DNA of 64,000 bases, from the NCBI GenBank assembly GCA_964561115.1, contig CAZLOE010000002.1, positions 1 through 64,000 on the forward strand, written 5' to 3'. A program made the translations under genes and the position numbers. Position 1 is the stretch's first letter, and every line of letters begins with the position of its first letter. The notes under the pieces are model-generated. The model searched no databases. It had not been told where the DNA came from and saw nothing but the letters and a program-made list of their open reading frames with translations. Source of the DNA: CAZBSE01 sp964561115. Lineage in GTDB: Bacteria; Actinomycetota; Humimicrobiia; Humimicrobiales; Humimicrobiaceae. Of this stretch, positions 43,652-52,275 are shown piece by piece.

Positions 43652-43680
43652 TATACTGTTATAGTAAGGGTAACGGTATA
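43652..43680 (-). promoter_or_regulatory. Inverted-repeat operator candidate upstream of the MATE-acyltransferase unit
   Basis: TATACTGTTA (43652-43661) and TAACGGTATA (43671-43680) form an inverted repeat matching at 9 of 10 positions with a 9-bp spacer. A second, overlapping pair is CTGTTA (43656-43661) with TAACAG (43683-43688). The arrangement suits a dimeric regulator; none is encoded next door. Confidence 0.4.
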
Positions 43681-43849
43681 AGTAACAGCTTTTACTGAAC
43701 TAAATTGTGATAAAAGCGTTCTTGTGAGGAACCGTTTTTACAAATACAAGCAAAAAATTTTAAAATAATAAGTGTAAAATGTCAACTGTTTATGCCAAAA
43801 TTATAATCTAAATTAGAAGATTTTATATAAGATATGTAATATTATATAA

Positions 43850-44614
43850 ATGATTATGGATAAAGAAAAATCAAGAAAAATTGCAAAGGTAATATCTGAA
43901 AGCAGCAGGGTAGCGGTCCTTACAGGAGCAGGGATCTCAACCGAAAGCGGGATACCGGATTTTAGAAGTCCGGGAGGAATATGGTCAAGATTTGATGCTT
44001 CAATAATGACCAGCGATAAGCTGTATGGAGATCCAAAAAGTTTTTATAGGCAGGCGGCACCAATGCTTGGTTTCTTTGAGGAAATAAGAAAAGCAAAGCC
44101 TAACAAAGCACATTATATTCTGGCAGAAATGGAAAAGGAAAACCTTGTTTCAGGTGTCATAACCCAGAATATTGATGGTCTTCATCTGAAAGCCGGTTCA
44201 GAAAAAGTATATGAGGTTCATGGAAACTTAAGAGAAGGGCATTGTATATCCTGTGGCGAAAAGGTAAGTTTTGACCTTCTGGTAGGAAAGGTAAAAAGCG
44301 GAAGCATACCTCCAGTATGTGACAGCTGTGGGGGGATATTAAGGCCTGATGTGGTATTATTTGGAGATGAGCTTCCAGATTGTTTTATAAAGGCAGCAGA
44401 AGAAGTAAGAAACAGTGATGTTCTACTGGTCATAGGTTCAAGTCTTGAGATAACCCCGGCAGGAAGTCTTCCTGCAATGGCGAAAAAATATATTATAATA
44501 GATAAGGGCAGGACACATTTTGACCAGGTTGCATATGAAGTATGGAATGAGATGGCAGGAAGTGCGCTGGAAGAAATCTTTGAAGAAATAAAACTTCTGG
44601 CAGAAAAAGGATAA
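43850..44614 (+). CDS. cobB: SIR2-family NAD-dependent protein deacylase
   Basis: This 254-residue sirtuin removes acyl groups from lysine using NAD+. NAD-binding motifs are LTGAGISTESGIPDFRS (near 23-39) and TQNIDGLHLKAGS, with the catalytic His in EVHGN. The zinc site is CISC plus CDSC (CX2C pairs). VLFGDELP and IGSSLEITPA complete the family pattern. It may regulate acyl-CoA-dependent enzymes. A second in-frame ATG at 43856 is also possible, since TATTAT at 43840-43845 would start transcription near 43852. No SD is visible. Confidence 0.95.
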   Translation: MIMDKEKSRKIAKVISESSRVAVLTGAGISTESGIPDFRSPGGIWSRFDASIMTSDKLYGDPKSFYRQAAPMLGFFEEIRKAKPNKAHYILAEMEKENLVSGVITQNIDGLHLKAGSEKVYEVHGNLREGHCISCGEKVSFDLLVGKVKSGSIPPVCDSCGGILRPDVVLFGDELPDCFIKAAEEVRNSDVLLVIGSSLEITPAGSLPAMAKKYIIIDKGRTHFDQVAYEVWNEMAGSALEEIFEEIKLLAEKG

Positions 44615-44698
44615 AAAATTTTTTTATATATATTTATTTTTATTGTAATCTAATATAATCTTTATTATTTTATTATATCCGGCTTTAAAGGAGTGCTT

Positions 44699-45046
44699 GT
44701 GATAATCAAGAAGAAAAGAGATCATAACCCTCAGATCAAAGAAAATGAGGACATGAAAGGGATCAGGTTTTACCCCATGCTTACTGCCAAAGACGGTACG
44801 CCTAATTTTGCCATGAGGCTTTTTGAAATAGACCCTGATGGCTATACACCCAGACACAGCCACGAGTGGGAGCATGAAGTCTATATTATAAAAGGAGATG
44901 GGTATGTTTTTAAGGGTGAAGAGGAGATCCGGATCGAACAGGATGACTTTATTTTCGTAGAGCCCTCAGAGCTTCATCAGTTCCGTGCCGGTGAAAATGG
45001 GATGAGCATTATATGCGTGGTTCCCAATAAAGGCCAGCCTTCATAG
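44699..45046 (+). CDS. Cupin-domain protein
   Basis: This small protein (about 115 residues) is a single cupin barrel. Motif 1 is YTPRHSHEWEHEVYIIKGDG, with the H-x-H, Glu and second His metal ligands. Motif 2 ends EPSELHQFRA with the fourth His. The metal and the substrate are unknown; such proteins can be sugar-binding or dioxygenase-like. GTG at 44699 is chosen because AAAGGAG sits 5-6 bp before it; a GTG at 44693 overlaps the SD. It is 84 bp after the sirtuin gene. Confidence 0.85.
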   Translation: MIIKKKRDHNPQIKENEDMKGIRFYPMLTAKDGTPNFAMRLFEIDPDGYTPRHSHEWEHEVYIIKGDGYVFKGEEEIRIEQDDFIFVEPSELHQFRAGENGMSIICVVPNKGQPS

Positions 45047-45081
45047 GCCTTTTATAAATAGATAAACAGAATGCAATTAGT

Positions 45082-45087
45082 TATAAT
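45082..45087 (+). promoter_or_regulatory. TATAAT -10 placed for leaderless transcription
   Basis: A perfect TATAAT ends 9 bp before the ATG at 45097. Counting to the usual start site gives +1 at about 45094, so the mRNA would begin 2-4 nt before the ATG. No SD is present. Confidence 0.45.
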
Positions 45088-45096
45088 GTATAAAAA

Positions 45097-47046
45097 ATGA
45101 AAGAGGTAACACCAATTAAGAACTCAAAGTGGCTTTATTTTTTAATAGTAGCCATAAATATTTTTTTCGGACTGCAGATCCTCAAAGTTTTTCTATCCCT
45201 GCTGGTAAATTTCTTTAGAGAAAGGCCGAATATATCACTTACAGATGTAGGCATTTATGCAGCTGTGACCTTTATACTGGTCTTTGCCACAGCTTTTTTA
45301 TACAGATTAAGGTATGGCGTCATATTGTGGATTCTCGCAGCAGGTATTGGGATTACAAGACTTGTCCTGCAGATAAACCCCTGGCCTCCGTTTAGCCTTG
45401 CGGTATCGGCTCTGGGCACTATTTTGTGGGCGGCAAGCTTTGTTTTTTTCATATCCCTGGTCCAGCAGAAAAAAATCGATCTTTTATCTACTTTTTTCCC
45501 TGGTATTATTTTTGGTATCAGCCTTACCACTGCTGTCAGCGGTCTTTTTGGGACATGGGACATGATATGGAGGCAGGATTGGTATGTAACCTTTGCCGTT
45601 CTAATTATTGTAATAGCAAAATTATGGATGGTTTACAATGTTTATCGCGATCTGGGTGATACCAGACCTTCTGATGGGGGTAGGTCTGTCTTCTATACTT
45701 TGATTGTATTTATGCCTTTTATTTTTCTCCAGCTTTTAAAGTTTCAAAATATTGCTGCGCTTGATGCAGTTACCGGAAATAGAATAAGTGTTTCGCTGGC
45801 AGTGATACTGCTCTCAAATATTGCAGCAATGGGGTTTATATATCTGTTTCTTATAAAGAAGGTCAGGATCCCGCTGACTGTTCTCGGAATTTTATTTCTG
45901 CTGTTGTCTTTATGGCCTGATATCTCAGGATATTTGTATATCCTGCAGGTGATTTTGGGAAATATAGGAGCTTTCTGGCTGCTTATGGTAGTCTTAAATA
46001 AAGCGTCAGTTACATTGCAAGTAAAAGTTCCCTGGAAAGATACTTCTGCCGTTGGTGTCGGAGGACTGGTATTTTTTATTTTTGCCTTTATGTATTATGG
46101 CAGCTATGACCTGAATTTGCCTTTTGGGAACTGGGTGATTCCTATTGTAACGGCTGCTTTAATATCAATTTGTGCTCTGATCTCATCCTGCCTTAAAAAT
46201 TTAGCACTCGGGGGCGTTAAAGCTAAAAGCATAAATGAAAAATATACAGGCATTAAACTCGCGTTTCTTTATCTTATAGCAGCCCTGCTTGTAGCGCCGC
46301 TCATTATGCTCCTTCCTCCTAAAAATATAGACAGGGATACCTGTGAAGAAGGACCTGTCAGGGTAATGGATTACAACATCCATCAGGGATTTAACATTAA
46401 AGGTTACCTTGACCTTGAAAGCATTGCCAGAGTCATTGAGAGCAGCGGAGCTGATGTAGTATGCCTTCAGGAAGTTTCCAGAGGATGGGTCATAAATGGT
46501 TCTACAGATACCCTTTTATGGCTGTCGGACAGGCTGGATATGGACTATTTATTTATGCCTGCATCGGATGCCGTGTGGGGTAATGCTGTTTTAAGCCGGT
46601 ATCCGTTAAAACTAATGAAGAGCGGATATCTGCCAAGGCTGGGTGCACCGCTCCGGAGAAGTTACCTTCTTTCCGAGATAGAGCTTGAAGGGAGAGAAAA
46701 CATACATGTGATGTGTGTGCATATTCATCACATAAAAGATGAAGGCGTGATCAGGGAAGAGCAGGTAGAAAAAATCCTGGAAGAATGGGGTGGATTAGAA
46801 AGGACTGCCATAATGGGGGATTTTAATGCAGAAATTTACGAGCCTGAAATTAAAAAGATGTATAATGCAGGACTTATAGATTCACAGCTTGAACTGGGGG
46901 AGGAAGAAAAACTGACCTGGGTACACTATGAGCCCTATAGGAGGATAGATTATATCTGGGTAACAAAAGATCTGGAAATATCAGATGTGGATGTGCCTTA
47001 CAGTACTGCTTCGGATCATCTGCCTGTTGTTGCTAATATAAATTAA
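45097..47046 (+). CDS. Membrane-anchored endonuclease/exonuclease/phosphatase (EEP) family protein
   Basis: This 649-residue protein has about ten to twelve membrane segments (residues about 8-415) and then an external or cytoplasmic EEP domain. EEP motifs are MDYNIHQG near 425, CLQEVSR with the catalytic Glu near 455, GNAVLSRYPL, MGDFNAE and TASDHLPVVA at the very end. EEP proteins hydrolyse phosphodiesters in DNA, phosphoinositides or lipids; the large membrane part suggests a membrane lipid or envelope substrate. No SD precedes the ATG, and the TATAAT placement suggests leaderless translation. A lipoprotein gene follows 23 bp later. Confidence 0.8.
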   Translation: MKEVTPIKNSKWLYFLIVAINIFFGLQILKVFLSLLVNFFRERPNISLTDVGIYAAVTFILVFATAFLYRLRYGVILWILAAGIGITRLVLQINPWPPFSLAVSALGTILWAASFVFFISLVQQKKIDLLSTFFPGIIFGISLTTAVSGLFGTWDMIWRQDWYVTFAVLIIVIAKLWMVYNVYRDLGDTRPSDGGRSVFYTLIVFMPFIFLQLLKFQNIAALDAVTGNRISVSLAVILLSNIAAMGFIYLFLIKKVRIPLTVLGILFLLLSLWPDISGYLYILQVILGNIGAFWLLMVVLNKASVTLQVKVPWKDTSAVGVGGLVFFIFAFMYYGSYDLNLPFGNWVIPIVTAALISICALISSCLKNLALGGVKAKSINEKYTGIKLAFLYLIAALLVAPLIMLLPPKNIDRDTCEEGPVRVMDYNIHQGFNIKGYLDLESIARVIESSGADVVCLQEVSRGWVINGSTDTLLWLSDRLDMDYLFMPASDAVWGNAVLSRYPLKLMKSGYLPRLGAPLRRSYLLSEIELEGRENIHVMCVHIHHIKDEGVIREEQVEKILEEWGGLERTAIMGDFNAEIYEPEIKKMYNAGLIDSQLELGEEEKLTWVHYEPYRRIDYIWVTKDLEISDVDVPYSTASDHLPVVANIN

Positions 47047-47069
47047 ATATTCTTAGATATCTTCTCAAT

Positions 47070-48362
47070 ATGAAAATGAAAAATCAAAATGCAGTAAAAA
47101 CTCTAATGATTATAATAACAGCTTCAGTTGTGATGACATTTGCTTTTCTTATTCCCTCCTGCAGGCCGGAATTAAAATTCGGCGAATTGGTAGTTTGCCT
47201 GGAAGTGGACGCAGATACTTTCGCCCCTGTAGGAATAAAAGACAGCTTTGATACAGGAGTGGGAAAAATATTTGCAGTCGTTGATGCATCCGGAGTAAAA
47301 GCAGAGGATGTATGGAAATTTATCTGGAGGAACAGAGATACTGAAGAAGTAATCGCTGATTCAACAGGTAATTATTCTGAAAATGAAAGCGGCTATATGG
47401 AAGGCTACCTCTCAAATTACATTGTACCCGGTGAAGAGGGCGGCATTATAGGAGAACCTGGAAATTACAGTGTTGATTTTTACCACAACGGCCAGCTTAT
47501 AAATAGTGCTGATTTTGTTATTGAACCTCCAGAGCTTGAAATAATAGAGGTCATACTCTCAAATGAGGTAGATGATTTAGGAAAGCCTGAGAATGTTTCT
47601 GATAAATTTTATCCTGACGATATAATTAATGCTTCAGTAAAATTGAATTGTAAGAAAAAGGACGAGTCTATAAGCGTTAAATGGTACCAGGGCGAAAACG
47701 GGTTGCTGGGCGAGGAGCAATTTATCATTGAGGATGATTATTATCTGGAAAGTTATATCGTGTTTGTAATAACAAATGATGAGCCCTGGCCGATCGGTGA
47801 CTACAGGCTGGAAGTCTTTTATAACGGCTCGCTTGACGGCAGCTATGCTTTTGAAATAGTGAGAAGGGAAATGCCTGATGCTGCTTATGATCAGAATAAG
47901 ATTTACCAGAGTGAGGATTATAAATTCTCTATTAATTATCCTGATGGTTGGAGCTACAAGGAAGAGGAAAACGATACCGGTATTGAGGTAGATTTTATCC
48001 CTGATCCTGATTATATAGATGTCATTATAAGTATGAGGGTCTTAAAGAAAGGGTATTTCCCGGGTAAGGAAGAATATTCTGACTTAGCTGATGAAATGGT
48101 AGAAGATATAGATGTGGTAATTTCAAATGATGAGGATATAGAAGTCCAGAAAACAGAAGGCACAGGTGAAATTGGTGATATTATCTACAGCCAGATAAAT
48201 TACAGCTATCCGGGTGAAGGCGAAGACGGCTGGGATATTGATTTTATTTTTATAAGCAGGACAAATATGCTTTATCTTTTTAAAAAAATTTCCGGTGTTT
48301 ATTATAAAGGGTTTGCAGATAAGGTATATAGTAATATGCTGGAATCTCTGCAGTTTGAGTGA
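47070..48362 (+). CDS. Lipoprotein with beta-rich domains, PsbP-like C-terminus
   Basis: The signal ends with the lipobox IPSC (Cys at about residue 31). The body contains two similar immunoglobulin-like beta-sandwich parts (about 38-155 and 160-275), each with F-x-P-x-x-I-x-[DA] and the Y-x-V-x-F-Y-x-N-G block (YSVDFYHNGQL, YRLEVFYNGSL). A C-terminal domain (about 285-430) starts SEDYKFSINYPDGWSY, similar to PsbP-like folds. The overall role is unknown. It is probably cotranscribed with the EEP gene, to which it may be a partner outside the membrane. The 100 bp after it show only the SD of the next gene. Confidence 0.7.
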   Translation: MKMKNQNAVKTLMIIITASVVMTFAFLIPSCRPELKFGELVVCLEVDADTFAPVGIKDSFDTGVGKIFAVVDASGVKAEDVWKFIWRNRDTEEVIADSTGNYSENESGYMEGYLSNYIVPGEEGGIIGEPGNYSVDFYHNGQLINSADFVIEPPELEIIEVILSNEVDDLGKPENVSDKFYPDDIINASVKLNCKKKDESISVKWYQGENGLLGEEQFIIEDDYYLESYIVFVITNDEPWPIGDYRLEVFYNGSLDGSYAFEIVRREMPDAAYDQNKIYQSEDYKFSINYPDGWSYKEEENDTGIEVDFIPDPDYIDVIISMRVLKKGYFPGKEEYSDLADEMVEDIDVVISNDEDIEVQKTEGTGEIGDIIYSQINYSYPGEGEDGWDIDFIFISRTNMLYLFKKISGVYYKGFADKVYSNMLESLQFE

Positions 48363-48462
48363 TATAGATTTTTTAAGCTAACATTTATGGTTTAATGATA
48401 AATAGGATTGTAATATAATTACTTCTGTTTGCCATATTTTTTATCTTAATCAGGAGAATTTT

Positions 48463-49824
48463 TTGCTTGGTCTTAACAAAAAATTAAAGAATCTTAAAAA
48501 CAAGGGAAAGTCCATAAAGGTCGCCATAGCAGGGGTAGGCCAGATGGGCAGGGGACTGATATCCCATATCAGGGAAATTGACGGAATACAGGTCGTCGCA
48601 GTGGCAAACCGTGATGTAAAAAGGATCAGAAGTATATTAAGGGAAATCAATATAAGTGATGATGAGATTATGCTTATAGGTTACAGAGGTGGTATAGATG
48701 TGAAAAATGATAAAAGCATGATCAAAGCAGAGGGTGAAAATCTGGACAATAAGACCAGGGAGAAAATAAATCAGATGGCAAAAAAGGGTAAGATAATAGT
48801 ATCGGATGAACTTGATATATTATTTGCCCTTGATGATGTGGATATGATAATAGATGCCACCGGTAATCCAGGAGCAGGAGCATATATAGCATACAATGCT
48901 GTTTTACATAAAAAACACATAGTGACTTTGAATGTAGAGGCTGATGTAGTAATAGGACCGAAACTTAAAAAGCTCGCTGATGATGCAGGAGTGGTATATA
49001 CTGTTTCAGCAGGTGATGAGCCAGCTGCGCTGAAGGAACTATATGATTTTGCAGATGCACTGGGACTGGAGGTAGTTGCAGCCGGAAAGGGTAAGAATAA
49101 TCCACTGGATAGATATGCAAATCCGAAAACACTTAAAGACTATGCCAAGAGCAAAGGTTCAAGCCCAAAGATGATGACATCGTTTGTTGACGGTACCAAG
49201 TCAATGATAGAGATGGCCTGCCTTTCAAATTCAACCGGGCTTATCCCGGACTGCAGGGGAATGCACGGGCCAAGAGCAGATATAAAAGATCTTATCAGCG
49301 TATTCAGTTTGAAAGAAGACGGTGGAATATTATCAAAAAAGGGCGTAGTTGATTTTGCGATTGGGGATCTTGCCCCCGGTGTTTTTTTGGTTTATACCAC
49401 AGAAAATAAAACCATAAAGGCGGATCTTAAATATCTTATGCTGGGAAGCGGACCTTATTACCTGCTTTACAGGCCCTATCATCTAACCAGTATTGAAACC
49501 CCTATAACTATCGCCAGGACTTACTTTTACCGTGAACCCACCCTGGTCCCTGAATACGGCATGATATCAGAAGTAATCACTCTGGCTAAAAAGGACCTGA
49601 AAGAGGGTGAGAAGCTTGATGGTATCGGAGGATATACTGTTTACGGTCTTATTGAAGAATATAGAACAGCCAAAAAGGAAGATTTGCTTCCTGTCGGGCT
49701 TTCTGAAGGTTGTGTTTTAAAGAAAGATATCGAAAAAGACCAGCCAATAAAATATAATGATGTAAATCTGAGTGGAGATTCACTGCTGCTGAAGCTTAGA
49801 AGATCACAGGATAAAACTATTTAA
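48463..49824 (+). CDS. Homoserine-dehydrogenase-like oxidoreductase with SAF domain (COG4091)
   Basis: This 453-residue protein has an NAD(P)-binding domain (VAIAGVGQMGRG, near residues 20-31), a mid part with IIDATGNPGAG and VSAGDEPAAL, and a C-terminal SAF-like domain (near 375-440). Family members are annotated as predicted homoserine dehydrogenases or SAF-domain oxidoreductases with unproven substrates. The start is a TTG with CAGGAGAA as SD, which fixes it. It lies just before apbE and the Rnf genes (35 bp gap), so NAD(P) reduction may be linked to the same unit, but this is not proved. Confidence 0.75.
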   Translation: MLGLNKKLKNLKNKGKSIKVAIAGVGQMGRGLISHIREIDGIQVVAVANRDVKRIRSILREINISDDEIMLIGYRGGIDVKNDKSMIKAEGENLDNKTREKINQMAKKGKIIVSDELDILFALDDVDMIIDATGNPGAGAYIAYNAVLHKKHIVTLNVEADVVIGPKLKKLADDAGVVYTVSAGDEPAALKELYDFADALGLEVVAAGKGKNNPLDRYANPKTLKDYAKSKGSSPKMMTSFVDGTKSMIEMACLSNSTGLIPDCRGMHGPRADIKDLISVFSLKEDGGILSKKGVVDFAIGDLAPGVFLVYTTENKTIKADLKYLMLGSGPYYLLYRPYHLTSIETPITIARTYFYREPTLVPEYGMISEVITLAKKDLKEGEKLDGIGGYTVYGLIEEYRTAKKEDLLPVGLSEGCVLKKDIEKDQPIKYNDVNLSGDSLLLKLRRSQDKTI

Positions 49825-49859
49825 GAATAAAATAATAAACAAAGTGCAAGGGGGCCTAT

Positions 49860-50873
49860 GTGAAAATCTTTAACAGTAATATCAGGACACCTATTATTAT
49901 AGGTGTTTTTTTAGTGTTTATTTTATTACTTCTGCCTTCAGGCTCCTGTAAGTTCAGAACCATTGATAGAATAGAAGAAACCAGGGAACTTATGGGTACA
50001 TATGTAAGCATAACAGTCTTCTCGGATGAGGAGACCGGTACTGAAGCTATAGATGCAGCATTTGAGAGGATGGAAGAAATTGTCGATATTGCCTCTGTCT
50101 ATGATGAGGACAGCGAAGCATCAATACTTAATAAAAACGGTTATCTGGAGAATCCCTCTCCTGAATTTTTAGAACTCATAAATGATTCTATTGATTATTA
50201 CAATATCTCCGGAGGCTGTTTTGATATAACCGTTCAGCCCCTGCTCGATCTCTGGAGCGGGGGTCTCTGGCAGGAAAGCGAGGAAGTACAGGCTGAGAAA
50301 ATAAGTGAGGTTCTTGATTTCATAGGTTCCGATATGATAGAAGTCAATGACAGCAGGATAGAATTTATAACAGACGGAATGTCTATTACTCTTAATGCTA
50401 TTGCCAAAGGTTATGCTGTTGATGAAGCAATAAAAGTGATAAGAGATTACGGTATCAGGCAGGCTCTGGTAAATGCAGGAGGTGATCTATATGCAATGGG
50501 CACCAAAACAGGTGGAGAAAAATGGGTAGTAGAGCTGGAGGATCCTGATGATACAGAAAATACTATTACAGCATTTACTGTTGCGGACAGGGCAGTTACT
50601 ACTTCTGGAGGGTATCACCGCTATTATGATCTTGAAAAAGAGGTGCATCATATAATCGATCCCAGAACAGGGTATTCTGCTAGCAGCTGTATAAGTGTGA
50701 CTATAATAACAGATTCATGTATGGAAGCTGATGCTCTGGCAACTTCTGTTTTTGTAATGGGTCCTGTTGATGGAATGGCACTGGTAGAATCTCAGGAAGA
50801 TATTGAGGCATTGATAATAGATAGTGATAGAAAAATATCTAAATCTTCTGGACTTTTAGAATATATTGATTAA
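49860..50873 (+). CDS. apbE: FAD:protein FMN transferase (ApbE)
   Basis: This 337-residue lipoprotein (lipobox PSGSC, Cys near 30) transfers FMN from FAD onto Thr of target proteins. Motifs are ETRELMGTYVSITVF, ASIYD-like ASVYDEDSEASILN, LNAIAKGYAVDEA, NAGGDLYAMG, and HHIIDPRTGYSA followed by a metal-binding Asp/Thr segment. In this operon the targets are RnfD (TGAT) and RnfG (TGAT). A GTG start with a GGGGG sequence upstream is used. It is 36 bp before rnfC. Confidence 0.95.
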   Translation: MKIFNSNIRTPIIIGVFLVFILLLLPSGSCKFRTIDRIEETRELMGTYVSITVFSDEETGTEAIDAAFERMEEIVDIASVYDEDSEASILNKNGYLENPSPEFLELINDSIDYYNISGGCFDITVQPLLDLWSGGLWQESEEVQAEKISEVLDFIGSDMIEVNDSRIEFITDGMSITLNAIAKGYAVDEAIKVIRDYGIRQALVNAGGDLYAMGTKTGGEKWVVELEDPDDTENTITAFTVADRAVTTSGGYHRYYDLEKEVHHIIDPRTGYSASSCISVTIITDSCMEADALATSVFVMGPVDGMALVESQEDIEALIIDSDRKISKSSGLLEYID

Positions 50874-50898
50874 AATTACCTATGACTTTTTTACTTTT

Positions 50899-50904
50899 TA
50901 TAAA
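50899..50904 (+). promoter_or_regulatory. Possible -10 (TATAAA) for leaderless rnfC
   Basis: TATAAA ends 5 bp before the ATG at 50910, so a transcript from it would start at the ATG. No SD is present before rnfC. The -35 is not evident. Confidence 0.3.
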
Positions 50905-50909
50905 TACAA

Positions 50910-52271
50910 ATGGAAATAGTAATTAAGAAAAAAAGTGTATTTCGCGGACTTTCTCTACCGGAAAATAAAATAACTGCTAAGGTACCGATAGAAGAACTTC
51001 CGGTCCCGGAAAAAGTTATTTTACCCCTTCAGCAGAGTATAGGTGCTCCCTGCGAATCTTCAGCAAAAAGAAAAGATATAGTAAAAACAGGACAGAAAAT
51101 AGCTGATTCTAAAAGTTATGTTTCTGCGCCTATCCATTCTTCGATTTCAGGCAGTGTTTCAAAAGTCACAAAGGTTTTAAATCCAGCCACCTGTGCACTT
51201 ATGGATGCTCTGGTGATAGAGTCTGATGGGGAAGACCAGTGGGTTGGTCTTGAAAAGCTGTTTGATATAGAAAACTCAGATGATTTTTCTGAGCTGAAAA
51301 AAATAATACGCTCTCTTGAAAAGAAAAAAATTCTTGAAAAAATAAGGGAAGCCGGAGTCGTGGGCCTGGGCGGTGCTACTTTTCCCACGCATGTCAAGCT
51401 TAACCCGCCTAAGGATAAAAAGATTAATACCTTGATTTTAAACGGCTGTGAATGCGAGCCCTTTATAACCTCCGATCATAGAATAATGCTTGAATATGGA
51501 GCAAAAGTCCTTGCAGGCCTCTATATTATAAGCAGAACCGTAAGGCCGAAAGATATTTATATTGCAGTAGAGGATAACAAGAAAGATGCCATCCATCATC
51601 TTGAAGAACTCATAGTAAAAATGGGCTTTAAAGATACCTTTAAGATAGTATCACTTAAATCAAGTTACCCCATGGGAGCAGAGAAGACACTAATAAGGAC
51701 CATATTGAAAAGGACTGTTCCAATGGGAGGTCTTCCTATGGATGTGGGAGTTATAGTAAATAATGTGGCAACTGCAAAATCGGTTTATGAGGCTGTAATA
51801 GAAGGCAGGCCTCTGATGGATAAAGTGGTCACAGTAACAGGTGAAGTCGCAAGTCCTAAAAACCTGCTGGTAAGAATGGGTACCCCTGTAAGTAATTTAC
51901 TTGAGGCATGCGGTAAAATGGGCAGCAATGTCAATTATCTGATCATCGGGGGGCCTATGATGGGTACTGCCATTGCCGATATTGATTTTCCGGTCACAAA
52001 AGGGGTCAACTGCATACTGGTAAAGGAAGGAAAGGCCAGAGTCGAGCAGAATTGCATAAACTGCGGGAGATGTGTGAGTATATGCCCTATGGATCTTATG
52101 CCGCTGGTATATGTAAGATATGTAAAAAAAGGTTCTGCTGAGGGCTGCAGGCAGTATTATATAGAGAATTGTATAGAGTGCGGTTCCTGTGCCTATGTCT
52201 GCCCGGCAGGTATTCCTATTGTCGGATATATAAAAACAGGAAAGAGTATGCTGCAAACTAAAAAATTGTAA
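50910..52271 (+). CDS. rnfC: Rnf complex subunit C
   Basis: RnfC (453 residues) binds NADH or ferredoxin-side electrons and carries two 4Fe-4S clusters. The glycine-rich VVGLGGATFPTHVKLNPP and NGCECEPF (near 150-188) form the FMN/NADH-binding fold shared with complex I 51-kDa subunits. The clusters are CINCGRCVSICP and CIECGSCAYVCP near residues 375-440. It lies on the cytoplasmic face. It starts the order C-D-G-E-A-B, the same as in acetogens and clostridia. Confidence 0.97.
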   Translation: MEIVIKKKSVFRGLSLPENKITAKVPIEELPVPEKVILPLQQSIGAPCESSAKRKDIVKTGQKIADSKSYVSAPIHSSISGSVSKVTKVLNPATCALMDALVIESDGEDQWVGLEKLFDIENSDDFSELKKIIRSLEKKKILEKIREAGVVGLGGATFPTHVKLNPPKDKKINTLILNGCECEPFITSDHRIMLEYGAKVLAGLYIISRTVRPKDIYIAVEDNKKDAIHHLEELIVKMGFKDTFKIVSLKSSYPMGAEKTLIRTILKRTVPMGGLPMDVGVIVNNVATAKSVYEAVIEGRPLMDKVVTVTGEVASPKNLLVRMGTPVSNLLEACGKMGSNVNYLIIGGPMMGTAIADIDFPVTKGVNCILVKEGKARVEQNCINCGRCVSICPMDLMPLVYVRYVKKGSAEGCRQYYIENCIECGSCAYVCPAGIPIVGYIKTGKSMLQTKKL

Positions 52272-52275
52272 GAAG

